Shown here piece after piece: positions 1-7,517 of a stretch of DNA of 64,000 nucleotides. Numbering within the stretch: position 1 is the stretch's first letter; every line of letters begins with the position of its first letter. The notes beneath the pieces were generated by a model. It did no database searches and was not told where the DNA came from. It saw nothing but the letters and a program-made list of their open reading frames with translations. The translations under genes and the position numbers were made by a program. Origin of the DNA: Anaerolineae bacterium (GTDB lineage: Bacteria > Chloroflexota > Anaerolineae > Aggregatilineales > Phototrophicaceae); assembly GCA_022841825.1 (NCBI GenBank), contig JALHQT010000002.1, positions 333,276 to 397,275 of the forward strand. The letters are read 5' to 3'.

Positions 1-1197
1 GCCAAGAGCAACAGCGTCAGCGGCGCGACCACCGCCCCCGGCGCGTGGACGTGGACGCTGGCGATTACCAACTCCGGCACTGCCGCCGCCAACTTCGCCA
101 TCGGCGCGACCCTCCTGACTGACACGCTGCCCGCCGGACCGAGCTACGCCGTCGGCACCCAGCCCGCTGGGTACGGCTGCGCCATCGTCACCAACGTCCT
201 GACCTGTACCGCCACCAGCGCGGTCACGATAGCCGTCGGTGACACCCCGACGGTCACTCTCACAGTGACGAATGCAGCGGTCGGCAGCTATCCCAACACC
301 GCGACCGTTGACCCGACGAATGCCGTCACAGAGAGCAACGAAGGGGACAACACCTCGCCGCAGGACACGGTGACGGTGAGCGCCGCACTGGTGCCCAACC
401 TGACGGTCGCCAAGAGCAACAGCGTCAGCGGCGCGACCACCGCCCCCGGCGCGTGGACGTGGACGCTGGCGATTGCCAACAGCGGCACCGCCGCCGCCAA
501 CTTCGCGGTCGGCGCGACGATCCTGACCGACACGCTGCCCACCGGACCGACCTACGCCGTCGGCACCCAGCCCGCTGGCTACGGCTGCGCCATCGCCGCC
601 AACGTCCTGACCTGCACCGCCAGCAGCGCGGTCACGATAGCCGTGGGTGACACGCCGACGGTGACGATTACCGTCACAGGTGCGGCGGTCGGCAGCTATC
701 CCAACACCGCGACCGTTGACCCGACCAACGCCGTGACCGAGAGCGACGAGACGGACAACACCTCGCCGCAGGACACGGTGACGGTGAGCGCCGCACTGGT
801 GCCCAACCTGACGGTCGCCAAGAGCAACAGCGTCAGCGGCGCGACCACCGCCCCCGGCGCGTGGACGTGGACGCTGGCGATTGGCAACAGCGGAACAGCA
901 GCGGCGAACTTCGCCGTCGGCGCGACGATCCTGACCGACACGCTGCCTGCGGGACCGACCTACGCCGTCGGCACCCAGCCCGCAGGCTACGGCTGCGCCA
1001 TCGCCGCCAACGTCCTGACCTGCACCGCCAGCAGCGCGGTCACGATAGCCGTGGGGGACACCCCGACGGTCACGATTACCGTCACAGGTGCAGCGGTCGG
1101 CAGCTATCCCAACACTGCGACGGTTGATCCGACGAATGCCGTCACCGAAAGCGATGAGACCGATAACACCTCGCCGCAGGACACCGTGACGGTGAAC
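1..1197 (+). repeat. Three 408-bp in-gene tandem repeats
   Basis: Repeat units begin at 1, 409 and 817, each at GCCAAGAGCAACAGC. Each unit encodes one DUF11 module. The copies differ by only scattered bases, many of them synonymous. Unit 3 diverges from the pattern near 1197. The array may continue upstream of the window. Confidence 0.95.
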
Positions 1198-2046
1198 TCA
1201 ACGACGCTGGGCAGTATTTCAGGGATTGTTTTCAATGATCTGAATACGAGCGGAACGCAGGACTCCGGCGAGGCGGAGGTTGGCGGAGTCACGATCTTCC
1301 TCGATCTTGACCTGAATGGTAACCTCGACCCCGGCGAACCCAGCGTTGTCACGCTTGGCAGTGGTGCCTACAACTTCGCAAACCTCACGCCAGGGACATA
1401 TCAGGTGGTCGTCATTCCTCCTGGGGGGAGCACGCTGACCACGCCGCGCATCGTCGTCGTGACCGTCGTTGCGGGCGCAACTGCCACGGTGGATTATGGC
1501 ATCGCCAATCCGCCGCCCACGCCCGTAACGCCTGTGCCAACACCCGTCATCCTGATCATTGATCCGTTCATCACGAAGATCGCAAGTCCGGCGTTCGCAA
1601 TTCCCGGCGAAGCGGTGACCTGGACGATCACCGTGACCAACCCCGGAGACATCGCGTATCCGAACCCGCGCACGGTCGATAACATGCCCGCCGAGGTCGA
1701 GATCCTGAATGTCAACGCCACCGCAGGAACGATTTCGTTCAGTGGGCAGACGGTCACCTGGAACAAAGCGACGCTCGACCCGCGCGAGACGGTGACCATC
1801 ACCATTAACACGCGCGTGCGCCTGAATGTCGCGACACCCTTCACGATCATCAACGCCGCCGTGCTTTCCGGCGACGGCTTCGCCGACCAGACCGCGAGTG
1901 CCAGCATCTCCAGTGTCAGCAGCCTGCCGACGACGGGCGAATCACCCCTCAGCCCCCTGCGCGACCTGCTGCTCACGGGCATGATCGTGCTGATCGGTGC
2001 CGGGCTTTATCTCGGCATACGCAGGCGAGCAGGTTCGCCAGGATAG
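1..2046 (+). CDS. LPxTG-type surface protein with DUF11 repeats (5' end cut by window)
   Basis: The frame is open from base 1, so the N-terminus lies outside the window; 681 residues are visible. Three 136-residue DUF11-like beta-sandwich repeats come first, each with a Cys pair about 12 residues apart (GYGCAI...LTCTAS) that could form a disulfide. Next is an SdrD-B/Cna-B-like domain (starts GSISGIVFNDLNTSG, about residues 402-475), a Pro/Thr linker, and one divergent DUF11 domain. The end is LPTTG, a hydrophobic helix and IRRR, the layout of a sortase signal. It is probably an exported stalk-like surface protein. No sortase gene is in the window, so covalent anchoring is inferred. Domain calls are from sequence pattern only. 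Confidence 0.85.
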   Translation, partial: AKSNSVSGATTAPGAWTWTLAITNSGTAAANFAIGATLLTDTLPAGPSYAVGTQPAGYGCAIVTNVLTCTATSAVTIAVGDTPTVTLTVTNAAVGSYPNTATVDPTNAVTESNEGDNTSPQDTVTVSAALVPNLTVAKSNSVSGATTAPGAWTWTLAIANSGTAAANFAVGATILTDTLPTGPTYAVGTQPAGYGCAIAANVLTCTASSAVTIAVGDTPTVTITVTGAAVGSYPNTATVDPTNAVTESDETDNTSPQDTVTVSAALVPNLTVAKSNSVSGATTAPGAWTWTLAIGNSGTAAANFAVGATILTDTLPAGPTYAVGTQPAGYGCAIAANVLTCTASSAVTIAVGDTPTVTITVTGAAVGSYPNTATVDPTNAVTESDETDNTSPQDTVTVNSTTLGSISGIVFNDLNTSGTQDSGEAEVGGVTIFLDLDLNGNLDPGEPSVVTLGSGAYNFANLTPGTYQVVVIPPGGSTLTTPRIVVVTVVAGATATVDYGIANPPPTPVTPVPTPVILIIDPFITKIASPAFAIPGEAVTWTITVTNPGDIAYPNPRTVDNMPAEVEILNVNATAGTISFSGQTVTWNKATLDPRETVTITINTRVRLNVATPFTIINAAVLSGDGFADQTASASISSVSSLPTTGESPLSPLRDLLLTGMIVLIGAGLYLGIRRRAGSPG

Positions 2047-2067
2047 GGTTCGTAATGCTTTGAAATC

Positions 2068-2118
2068 TCCATGCCACTGACGGGACGATCATGGTATCGT
2101 AAAAGACAGTGGCATGGA
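2068..2118 (+). promoter_or_regulatory. Inverted repeat overlapping the kinase ribosome-binding site
   Basis: Perfect 12-bp arms TCCATGCCACTG (2068-2079) and CAGTGGCATGGA (2107-2118) enclose a second small hairpin, ACGAT/ATCGT (2085-2100). The right arm covers part of the GGAGG Shine-Dalgarno at 2116-2120. The structure could hide the ribosome-binding site in mRNA, act as an operator, or end the upstream transcript. The pairing is seen directly; the role is inferred. Confidence 0.6.
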
Positions 2119-2129
2119 GGTATGGCGAC

Positions 2130-3665
2130 GTGCGAAATCTCATCGGGCGAAAACTGAAGAATCGTTACCAGATCTATCAGCATCTGGGCGACGGCTCCAC
2201 CGCGACCGTCTATAAAGCAACCGATACGCGGCTCAGTCGTGACGTCGCGCTCAAAGTCCTGCTCCAGCATGTGCGCGAGACGACGCGCAAACGCTTCTTT
2301 CAGGAAGCGACGGCGGTGGCGCGACTCAATCACCCGAACATCATGGCGATCTACGATGTAGACGACGAAGACGATCTGCACTTCCTGGTCATCGAATATG
2401 TCGAGGGCGAAACGCTGACGCATTTCATCCCCTCGAACACCGAGACCATCGTCGGCATCGGGCAGCAGATCGCGCGGGCGCTGCACTACGCGCACGAGCG
2501 CGATGTCATCCACCGCGACATCAAGCCCGCCAATATCAAGGTCACGCCCGAAGGCGTCGTCAAGCTGATGGACCTGGGGCTGGCGCTGCCGAAAGAGGCG
2601 AAGCGTGTCACCGCCGAAGGCATGATCATCGGCACGCCTGCCTACCTGTCGCCAGAGCAGGCGCAGGGGCACACTCTCGACCACCGCACGGACCTCTATT
2701 CGCTCGGCATCGTCCTGTACGAGATGAGCACCGGGCAGCTTCCGTTTTCATCCGACGACATCCCTGCTCTGCTGCTTCAGCAGGTCAAGCAGGCACCGCC
2801 GCCCCCGCGCCTGCATGTGCCGGATATGCCGTCCGCGCTGGAGACGGTCATCCTCAAAGCGCTCGAAAAGCAGCCCGCGCGCCGCTTCCAGAGTGGTGAT
2901 GCGATGGCAGATGCCCTGGCATCCGTGCTGACCCAACCCGCGCCCACAGACATCAAACACACGACTACCCAATCCAGCCCGATTGCGGACACCAAGCCGC
3001 GCCGCCCCCTGCGCATCGTCCTGGCGGACGATCATACGCTGCTCCGGCAGACGCTGGCGGGCTTCCTCAGCGAACGCGATGAGTTCCTGATCGTCGGGCA
3101 GGCTGCCGATGGAGAGTACGCGCTCCAGCAAACGCTCGAACACCAGCCCGATATTCTCATCCTCGACCTGAATATGCCGGGCAAAGGCGGGCTGGATGTC
3201 CTGCCGCAGGTGCGGGCGCTCGCGCCGAACGTCAAGGTGATGGTGTTGAGCGGGCGTGATGAAGACTGGTACATCATGCAGGCGCTGCGCGCGGGTGCGC
3301 ATGGCTACATTCTGAAATCTGCCGCCGAAAAAGACCTGGTCGATGGGCTGCTGAAGGTCTCACGCGGGATGATGGTGCTGGGCGATGGCGTGGCACAGAA
3401 GGTCGTCGGTGGGATGCTGCGCGGGGAATTCGATTCTGCGCAGCCGACAGGTTTGACGGAACACGAACGCCAGGCGCTGGTCTATATCGCGGCGGGCTTT
3501 GACGATTTCGACATCTGCATGAAACAGCATGTCACCCAGGATGCGCTGAACCAGCTCTTTACCAGTGCGATGCTCAAGCTCGATACCAAAGACAAACATT
3601 CGGCGGCGCTGCAGGCGCTGCGCAAAGGACACATTCTGATCGACGAAGTCCTGGCGGTGCAGTGA
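2130..3665 (+). CDS. Ser/Thr protein kinase fused to receiver and LuxR-like HTH
   Basis: A 511-residue fusion. The kinase domain spans about residues 13-275, with a Gly-rich loop (LGDGSTATVYKA), the VALK lysine, catalytic HRDIKPAN (about 127), and DLG in place of DFG. A NarL-type receiver follows at about 292-410, with the acidic pair in VLADDHT and phospho-acceptor Asp in ILDLNMPG (about 347). The end, about 441-505, fits a degenerate LuxR/GerE helix-turn-helix. I place the start at GTG 2130 because GGAGG lies 9 nt upstream; an in-frame GTG at 2109 sits before that signal. The protein would join Hanks-type phosphorylation to a response-regulator output. Whether it binds DNA is uncertain because the recognition helix is poorly conserved. 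Confidence 0.85.
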   Translation: MRNLIGRKLKNRYQIYQHLGDGSTATVYKATDTRLSRDVALKVLLQHVRETTRKRFFQEATAVARLNHPNIMAIYDVDDEDDLHFLVIEYVEGETLTHFIPSNTETIVGIGQQIARALHYAHERDVIHRDIKPANIKVTPEGVVKLMDLGLALPKEAKRVTAEGMIIGTPAYLSPEQAQGHTLDHRTDLYSLGIVLYEMSTGQLPFSSDDIPALLLQQVKQAPPPPRLHVPDMPSALETVILKALEKQPARRFQSGDAMADALASVLTQPAPTDIKHTTTQSSPIADTKPRRPLRIVLADDHTLLRQTLAGFLSERDEFLIVGQAADGEYALQQTLEHQPDILILDLNMPGKGGLDVLPQVRALAPNVKVMVLSGRDEDWYIMQALRAGAHGYILKSAAEKDLVDGLLKVSRGMMVLGDGVAQKVVGGMLRGEFDSAQPTGLTEHERQALVYIAAGFDDFDICMKQHVTQDALNQLFTSAMLKLDTKDKHSAALQALRKGHILIDEVLAVQ

Positions 3666-3682
3666 CGCGCAAAGGGATGTCT

Positions 3683-3704
3683 GGGCGATCCGCTGAGATC
3701 GCCC
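3683..3704. terminator. Hairpin between convergent genes
   Basis: GGGCGATC (3683-3690) and GATCGCCC (3697-3704) form a perfect 8-bp stem with a 6-nt loop, between the kinase gene stop and the convergent small membrane gene. There is no T tract, so this is only a candidate bidirectional terminator. Confidence 0.4.
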
Positions 3705-3710
3705 GTCGTC

Positions 3711-3878
3711 CTACGCTTCCGGTTTCGCCTCTTCGCCGGTGGTGCTCGGCAGTTCCGGGATGTAGTGTTCAGTATGTTCGTGCTTTTCGCGCAGCACATA
3801 CATGAACATGAAGACAATCGTACCCCCTGCCAGCCCGACCAGCAGGATATAAACCAGTGCAACCAAGACGCCCTGCAT
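3711..3878 (-). CDS. Small single-span membrane protein
   Basis: 55 residues, starting MQGVLVALVYILLVG. One transmembrane helix covers about residues 3-26, followed by a charged, His-rich tail (REKHEHTEHY) and an acidic C-terminus. The start is chosen at 3878 because GGAGAGG lies 7 nt upstream; a longer reading frame to 3935 has no such signal. It is followed closely by nothing on the same strand and lies downstream of the TIR gene (74 nt gap), so co-transcription with it is possible. I do not recognise the family. The size and layout resemble accessory subunits of membrane complexes, but no partner is evident. Confidence 0.6.
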   Translation of the reverse strand: MQGVLVALVYILLVGLAGGTIVFMFMYVLREKHEHTEHYIPELPSTTGEEAKPEA

Positions 3879-3951
3879 CGCAATACCTCTCCGATTGATA
3901 GACTTCCATTTTACCAGCCGAACGCGACTCGTCACGTCTTACTTTTTGGGC

Positions 3952-5220
3952 TTACTGCGCTAGCTCCGGCGTAAAGGCGAAGTGTATCGCGTTCAGCGCG
4001 TCCGGCACCGTCGCCATCGGCTGCTGCCAGTAGACCGGGCGAATCTCGCGCTTCATCTTCAGCGCATATTCCCATTCCTGACGCACGAACTGCGACTGCG
4101 CTGCCGCATCCGACCAGAACAACTGGAAGATGTCCGCCTGGTCGATCAGGCGCATCAGTTCGTCGTTCCAGTCCTGCCCGCTGCGCAGCGTCGTGATGTC
4201 GCGCAGATACGTCAAGCCGAGCGCTTTGTATGCCTTTTCGACCCGCTCGACGATCTGCGTATCCTTATGACTGTAGGAGCAGAAGATCGCCTGGTAAGCC
4301 GGGCGCGTAATCGCCCCCGTCAGCGCCTCGCCGACGCTGTGCCCGACGTAAATCGACAGCGGCAGTTCAGACACGATGACGCCTTCGACCGAGAACGTCA
4401 GCTTGCCATTGACCGCCTGATCGACCGGGGCGCTCGTCGCGCGGACTTTGAAATCGAAGCGATGCATCGGCTCGTAAAAGCCAAGCGTGATCTGCGGAGG
4501 ATTGATCTGGAAGCCCGGCAGAGATGGCACCGCCGTGACCATCGCGCCTTCGTTGATGGTCACGCGCGAGCCGTCATCCGTCCGGCGAAACTCGGATGCG
4601 CGCGCGCCCAGGACATTCGCCACATCCTTGATTACGTCACCGGATGCCGACTGACGGAAGACATACGCGGCGAGTGTCTGCCAGACCTGCGGCGCGGTTT
4701 CGCGCGGGTAGTAGGCGGAGAACTTGACCAGGTCGGGCACAATCGCCGTGCCGGGTGCGGGCGGCGTCGTTGGCGGCGGCACAGCGCTGCTCTCGCCGCC
4801 GCGTGTGGGTCCGGTGGGCGCAGCAGGTTCATCACCCGCGGCGCTGTCCCAGGGTTCACTCGGCTTAGTGATGGGGGATACGGGCGTGGCGGGAACAGGA
4901 AGGGGAGCCGTTGTGGCGGGTTCCTCTTCTGCGAAGCTGTCCTCAACATCAACTTCGCCATCGTCTACACCAAAGCTATCCTCCGGCGCGGCTCCCGCGT
5001 CCTGCGGTGGCGGTTCGGACTGCTGCTGCTGGCGCGGCGGAGAGGGCGGCTCTTGCGGCTGATCCGGGAGATCGCGTTTAGGCGGCGGCGCAGCCGAGGT
5101 CTTTTCGTCGCCGTCAAGGATGTCCTCGATTTCCTCGGCAATCTGTGTACGGTAACGCAGCCCCAGATAGATCGCCGCTCCCGCAAACAGGATCAGAATG
5201 ACCAGAATTGGGAGATCCAT
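3952..5220 (-). CDS. Membrane-anchored TIR-domain protein
   Basis: 422 residues. An N-terminal membrane helix (about 3-20, MDLPILVILILF) is followed by a disordered Pro/Glu/Gln-rich linker (about 40-162). A conserved middle domain starts near VKFSAYYPRE (165-300), a segment I recall from other bacterial TIR proteins. The C-terminal TIR domain (about 305-420) has the box YQAIFCSYSHKD and continues LRSGQDWNDELMRLI. With no signal for export of the tail, the TIR domain is probably cytosolic. The start is set at 5220 by AAGGAG about 10 nt upstream. TIR domains can be NAD-cleaving enzymes or scaffolds; without an alignment I cannot say whether the catalytic Glu is kept. No effector partner gene is adjacent. 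Confidence 0.8.
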   Translation of the reverse strand: MDLPILVILILFAGAAIYLGLRYRTQIAEEIEDILDGDEKTSAAPPPKRDLPDQPQEPPSPPRQQQQSEPPPQDAGAAPEDSFGVDDGEVDVEDSFAEEEPATTAPLPVPATPVSPITKPSEPWDSAAGDEPAAPTGPTRGGESSAVPPPTTPPAPGTAIVPDLVKFSAYYPRETAPQVWQTLAAYVFRQSASGDVIKDVANVLGARASEFRRTDDGSRVTINEGAMVTAVPSLPGFQINPPQITLGFYEPMHRFDFKVRATSAPVDQAVNGKLTFSVEGVIVSELPLSIYVGHSVGEALTGAITRPAYQAIFCSYSHKDTQIVERVEKAYKALGLTYLRDITTLRSGQDWNDELMRLIDQADIFQLFWSDAAAQSQFVRQEWEYALKMKREIRPVYWQQPMATVPDALNAIHFAFTPELAQ

Positions 5221-5417
5221 AGCTTCGCTGTCTCCTTGTGTAGACCCCGTGCTTGATTGGTGAAGCACAACGTCGTCATTGTAGCGCAAGTGCAGGGCAA
5301 TTAACGCCTTTTCGTGCCGCCATTTCTAGCTTTGCAAGGGTCTGTGTTAGTTCACAGCAAGACCTTGCAAGTATTGTGATAGGTGTCGACTTTACGTGCT
5401 GTGATATGAGGTGTGTG

Positions 5418-5837
5418 ATGGTGCTCAAGCAATTCTCTCTCCTGAATCGTGCGCTGCCAACCGCTGTCAACACCCGCACCGTCATGCCCTCTATCACCCG
5501 CACGGTTATTGCCAGCCGCCTCGAACGCGCCTTCATGCGCACCTTCGACATCGCGTTTGCCAGCAGCGCGCTCGTCCTGGCACTGCCGGTCATCATCGCC
5601 CTCGTCCTCGCGCTCAAGCTTGAAGCGCCGGGACCGGCGCTGCTCAGACAACGGCGCGTCGGCGCGGACGGACGCCACATCCATGTCTACCAATTCCGCT
5701 TGCGCGATAGCGCGGTGGGTAAGTTCATACGGGAGACCAGCCTGGACGAGCTGCCGCAGCTCTTGAACGTGCTCCTGGGCGATCTATCGCTGATGGATAA
5801 GCATCCTGAACTTCTCAAAGGCAAGGGTGCCATCTAG
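5418..5837 (+). CDS. Miniature bacterial sugar transferase (phosphoglycosyltransferase-like)
   Basis: 139 residues matching the core of the polyprenyl-phosphate sugar transferase family: one membrane helix (FDIAFASSALVLALPVIIAL), then GPALLRQRRVGADG, then TSLDELPQLLNVL with the conserved Asp-Glu pair. Compared with the full-length relative encoded at 54336-55826, about 20 residues are missing between YQFR and VGKF, the usual GPRPE motif reads DKHPE, and the C-terminal part is absent. The frame is intact and a good terminator follows. The ATG at 5418 has GAGG 6 nt upstream. It may be a reduced functional enzyme, a regulator, or a decaying copy; I cannot choose. Confidence 0.7.
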   Translation: MVLKQFSLLNRALPTAVNTRTVMPSITRTVIASRLERAFMRTFDIAFASSALVLALPVIIALVLALKLEAPGPALLRQRRVGADGRHIHVYQFRLRDSAVGKFIRETSLDELPQLLNVLLGDLSLMDKHPELLKGKGAI

Positions 5838-5876
5838 TCAGTCATTATTTTATTGACCTCGCAGCTTCATCGAGGG

Positions 5877-5910
5877 GGGCAGGGGCGCGTCATGCGCCTC
5901 TGCCCTTTTT
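5877..5910 (+). terminator. Intrinsic terminator after mini sugar transferase
   Basis: GGGCAGGGGCGC (5877-5888) pairs with GCGCCTCTGCCC (5894-5905) through 12 bp with one G-T pair, loop GTCAT, followed directly by TTTTT (5906-5910). This is the classical rho-independent form. Confidence 0.85.
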
Positions 5911-5935
5911 GTTTCCCCTCCGCCAAAAGTCCCAG

Positions 5936-5963
5936 TTGACAGTTTTGCGAATCCGTATACGAT
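5936..5963 (+). promoter_or_regulatory. Candidate promoter of the ArsR-type regulator
   Basis: A perfect -35 hexamer TTGACA (5936-5941) is followed after 16 nt by TACGAT (5958-5963), a reasonable -10. It abuts the large inverted repeat at 5965-6000, so a bound regulator would cover the transcription start. Confidence 0.55.
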
Positions 5964-5964
5964 A

Positions 5965-6000
5965 TATTCACATTATGCAGTTAAATGCATAATGTGAATA
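5965..6000. promoter_or_regulatory. Perfect 15-bp inverted repeat, probable autoregulatory operator
   Basis: TATTCACATTATGCA (5965-5979) and TGCATAATGTGAATA (5986-6000) are exact reverse complements separated by GTTAAA. The repeat is AT-rich in a GC-rich setting and lies between a candidate promoter and the start codon at 6029. This is the expected position and symmetry for an ArsR-family dimer operator. Confidence 0.75.
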
Positions 6001-6028
6001 TAGGCACAATCTCGCCCAAGGATATGCA

Positions 6029-7129
6029 GTGGATCGCGATTACATCCTCGCCCCGAAAATCGTCACCGTCTCGTTCAAGATGGATACCATCTTTGCCCAG
6101 GCGCAAAGTCTGTATCTCCTCAACGACATCGAGCGGCTTTCGGGATTGGATAGCTGGATCACAAATACCGTGCAAGCGATGCCCCCGGCGCTGCGCCGCG
6201 AGAACCTGCTGATCGCCGAGACCGGCTTTTTCATTATCACCGGCTGGCTGACCCCGCCGCTGCTGGGTGAAAACCTGCCGCAGTATGTCGAGCGCACCAC
6301 TCAGGGCGACCCCGCTGCGCTTCTGCGGACGATGGAGGCGCTGTGGGTCGAGAAGTGGGATCATGACGGCAAGTACTTCGCGGAGATGGATCTCCCCGAT
6401 ACCCGGCAGATCTTCCACGACCGCGAGAAGTTCACCCGCTTCATGTGCGCGGTCGATGACAATCGGGATCAGTCCGCGCTGTGGGATGAGGCGTTCGACC
6501 TCTTGCAGCAGCCAGACATGTTCGTCGCCCGCCTGCGGCAGCACATCCACATCATGTGGGATAACTACCTGGGCGAAGAATGGGCGCGCCAGCTTGCGCC
6601 GCTGAACGAGTCGATTCAGGCGTTCCAGCGCGTCAACCTGCGCGAGATGACCATCTACGATGCCATCCGCGTCGTCGCCGGGCGCGATATGCGCGGCAAG
6701 CTGGACGAATTGGAAGCCTACATTGACGAGATCATCTTCACGCCCTCGCCGCATCTGGGTCCTTACATCGCCAAACTGCCTGAAGGGAACACCCTGCGTG
6801 TGCTCTATGGCGCACGACTGCCGCGCGGCGTGCAGGTGTCCTCGTCGGCACTCAGCCGCTCGGAACTCTTAATCCGTATGAACGCGCTGGCGGATGATAC
6901 CCGGCTGCGCATCCTCGAAATGCTGACCCAGCGTGATGAGATGTGTGCCCAGGACATCATCGAAGCGCTTGACCTGAGCCAATCGAGCGTGTCCAGACAC
7001 CTCAGCCAGCTCAGTGCGACCGGCTATCTGATCGAAAGGAGACGAGATGTGAACAAATGCTACAGTCTCAACGTAGATCGTGTCGTGGACACCGTGCGAG
7101 CGCTGACGAACTTCCTCTCGAAAGAATGA
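6029..7129 (+). CDS. ArsR-family winged-helix regulator with large N-terminal domain
   Basis: 366 residues. The last 90 or so form an ArsR-type winged helix: RMNALADDTRLRILEML, then DIIEALDLSQSSVSRHLSQL as helix-turn-helix, then a basic wing (LIERRRDVNKCY). The preceding 270 residues are helical and unrecognised; they may be a ligand-sensing or dimerisation domain. Ordinary ArsR repressors are about 100 residues, so this is a much longer form. The start is GTG at 6029 with AAGGA 6 nt upstream. The perfect inverted repeat just upstream suggests autoregulation. No obvious target gene sits next to it apart from the small protein downstream. Confidence 0.85.
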   Translation: MDRDYILAPKIVTVSFKMDTIFAQAQSLYLLNDIERLSGLDSWITNTVQAMPPALRRENLLIAETGFFIITGWLTPPLLGENLPQYVERTTQGDPAALLRTMEALWVEKWDHDGKYFAEMDLPDTRQIFHDREKFTRFMCAVDDNRDQSALWDEAFDLLQQPDMFVARLRQHIHIMWDNYLGEEWARQLAPLNESIQAFQRVNLREMTIYDAIRVVAGRDMRGKLDELEAYIDEIIFTPSPHLGPYIAKLPEGNTLRVLYGARLPRGVQVSSSALSRSELLIRMNALADDTRLRILEMLTQRDEMCAQDIIEALDLSQSSVSRHLSQLSATGYLIERRRDVNKCYSLNVDRVVDTVRALTNFLSKE

Positions 7130-7231
7130 GTCGTCACGAACAAGCGTTCGCAGCGCATTCAGAGAAGGCTGGTGTTGTGACCAGCGTCGCTCGCAATCCA
7201 TTCTAAGCCGGTATGTGTGGAGCCGACTGTC

Positions 7232-7471
7232 ATGTACACCAATTTCCGAAACCATGAGATCGAAAACAAGCACCGCCAGGCGGAATTCGAACGCAAGGCG
7301 GCAAAACACCGTCTCGTCCGCGAGGCGCTGGCAGGGCAGCGTCGTTATCGTCTGCAATCGCCGCTGCTCGCCGGACTGGGCGCGCGGCTCGTCCACCTCG
7401 GCATGTCGATGCAGCAGCGCTTCGGGAACGATGAACAGCGCTACAACGAGCCGTCGTTTCGCAGGGCGTAA
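7232..7471 (+). CDS. Small charged helical protein, family resembling 29204-29464
   Basis: 79 residues, strongly charged in the first half (HRQAEFERKAAKHRLVREAL) and ending in a short amphipathic segment (LLAGLGARLVHLGMSMQQRF). ATG 7232 has GGAG 9 nt upstream, which decides it over the in-frame GTG at 7217. The layout matches the 86-residue protein at 29204: a charged N-terminal helix with an EF pair, an arginine stretch, then a Gly-containing amphipathic helix. No function is known to me. Confidence 0.6.
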   Translation: MYTNFRNHEIENKHRQAEFERKAAKHRLVREALAGQRRYRLQSPLLAGLGARLVHLGMSMQQRFGNDEQRYNEPSFRRA

Positions 7472-7488
7472 GCCACACATGCAGCATC

Positions 7489-7517
7489 GTAGGGGCGCAC
7501 GGCATCGCGCCCTTCAC
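7489..7517. repeat. GTAGGGGCGC hairpin repeat, copy 1
   Basis: GTAGGGGCGC at 7489-7498 with GCGCCCTTCAC at 7507-7517 forms an imperfect hairpin between two convergent genes. It is the most diverged of four copies in the window (others at 22846, 50091 and 60973). Confidence 0.7.

Noticed and set aside
1-1197. Possible CRISPR array from the repeating pattern
   Set aside because: Repeats are 408-bp coding units without spacers and keep the reading frame.
3982-5256. 424-codon open frame opposite the TIR gene
   Set aside because: Arg/His-rich antisense translation; the TIR gene on the minus strand has clear domains and a good ribosome-binding site.
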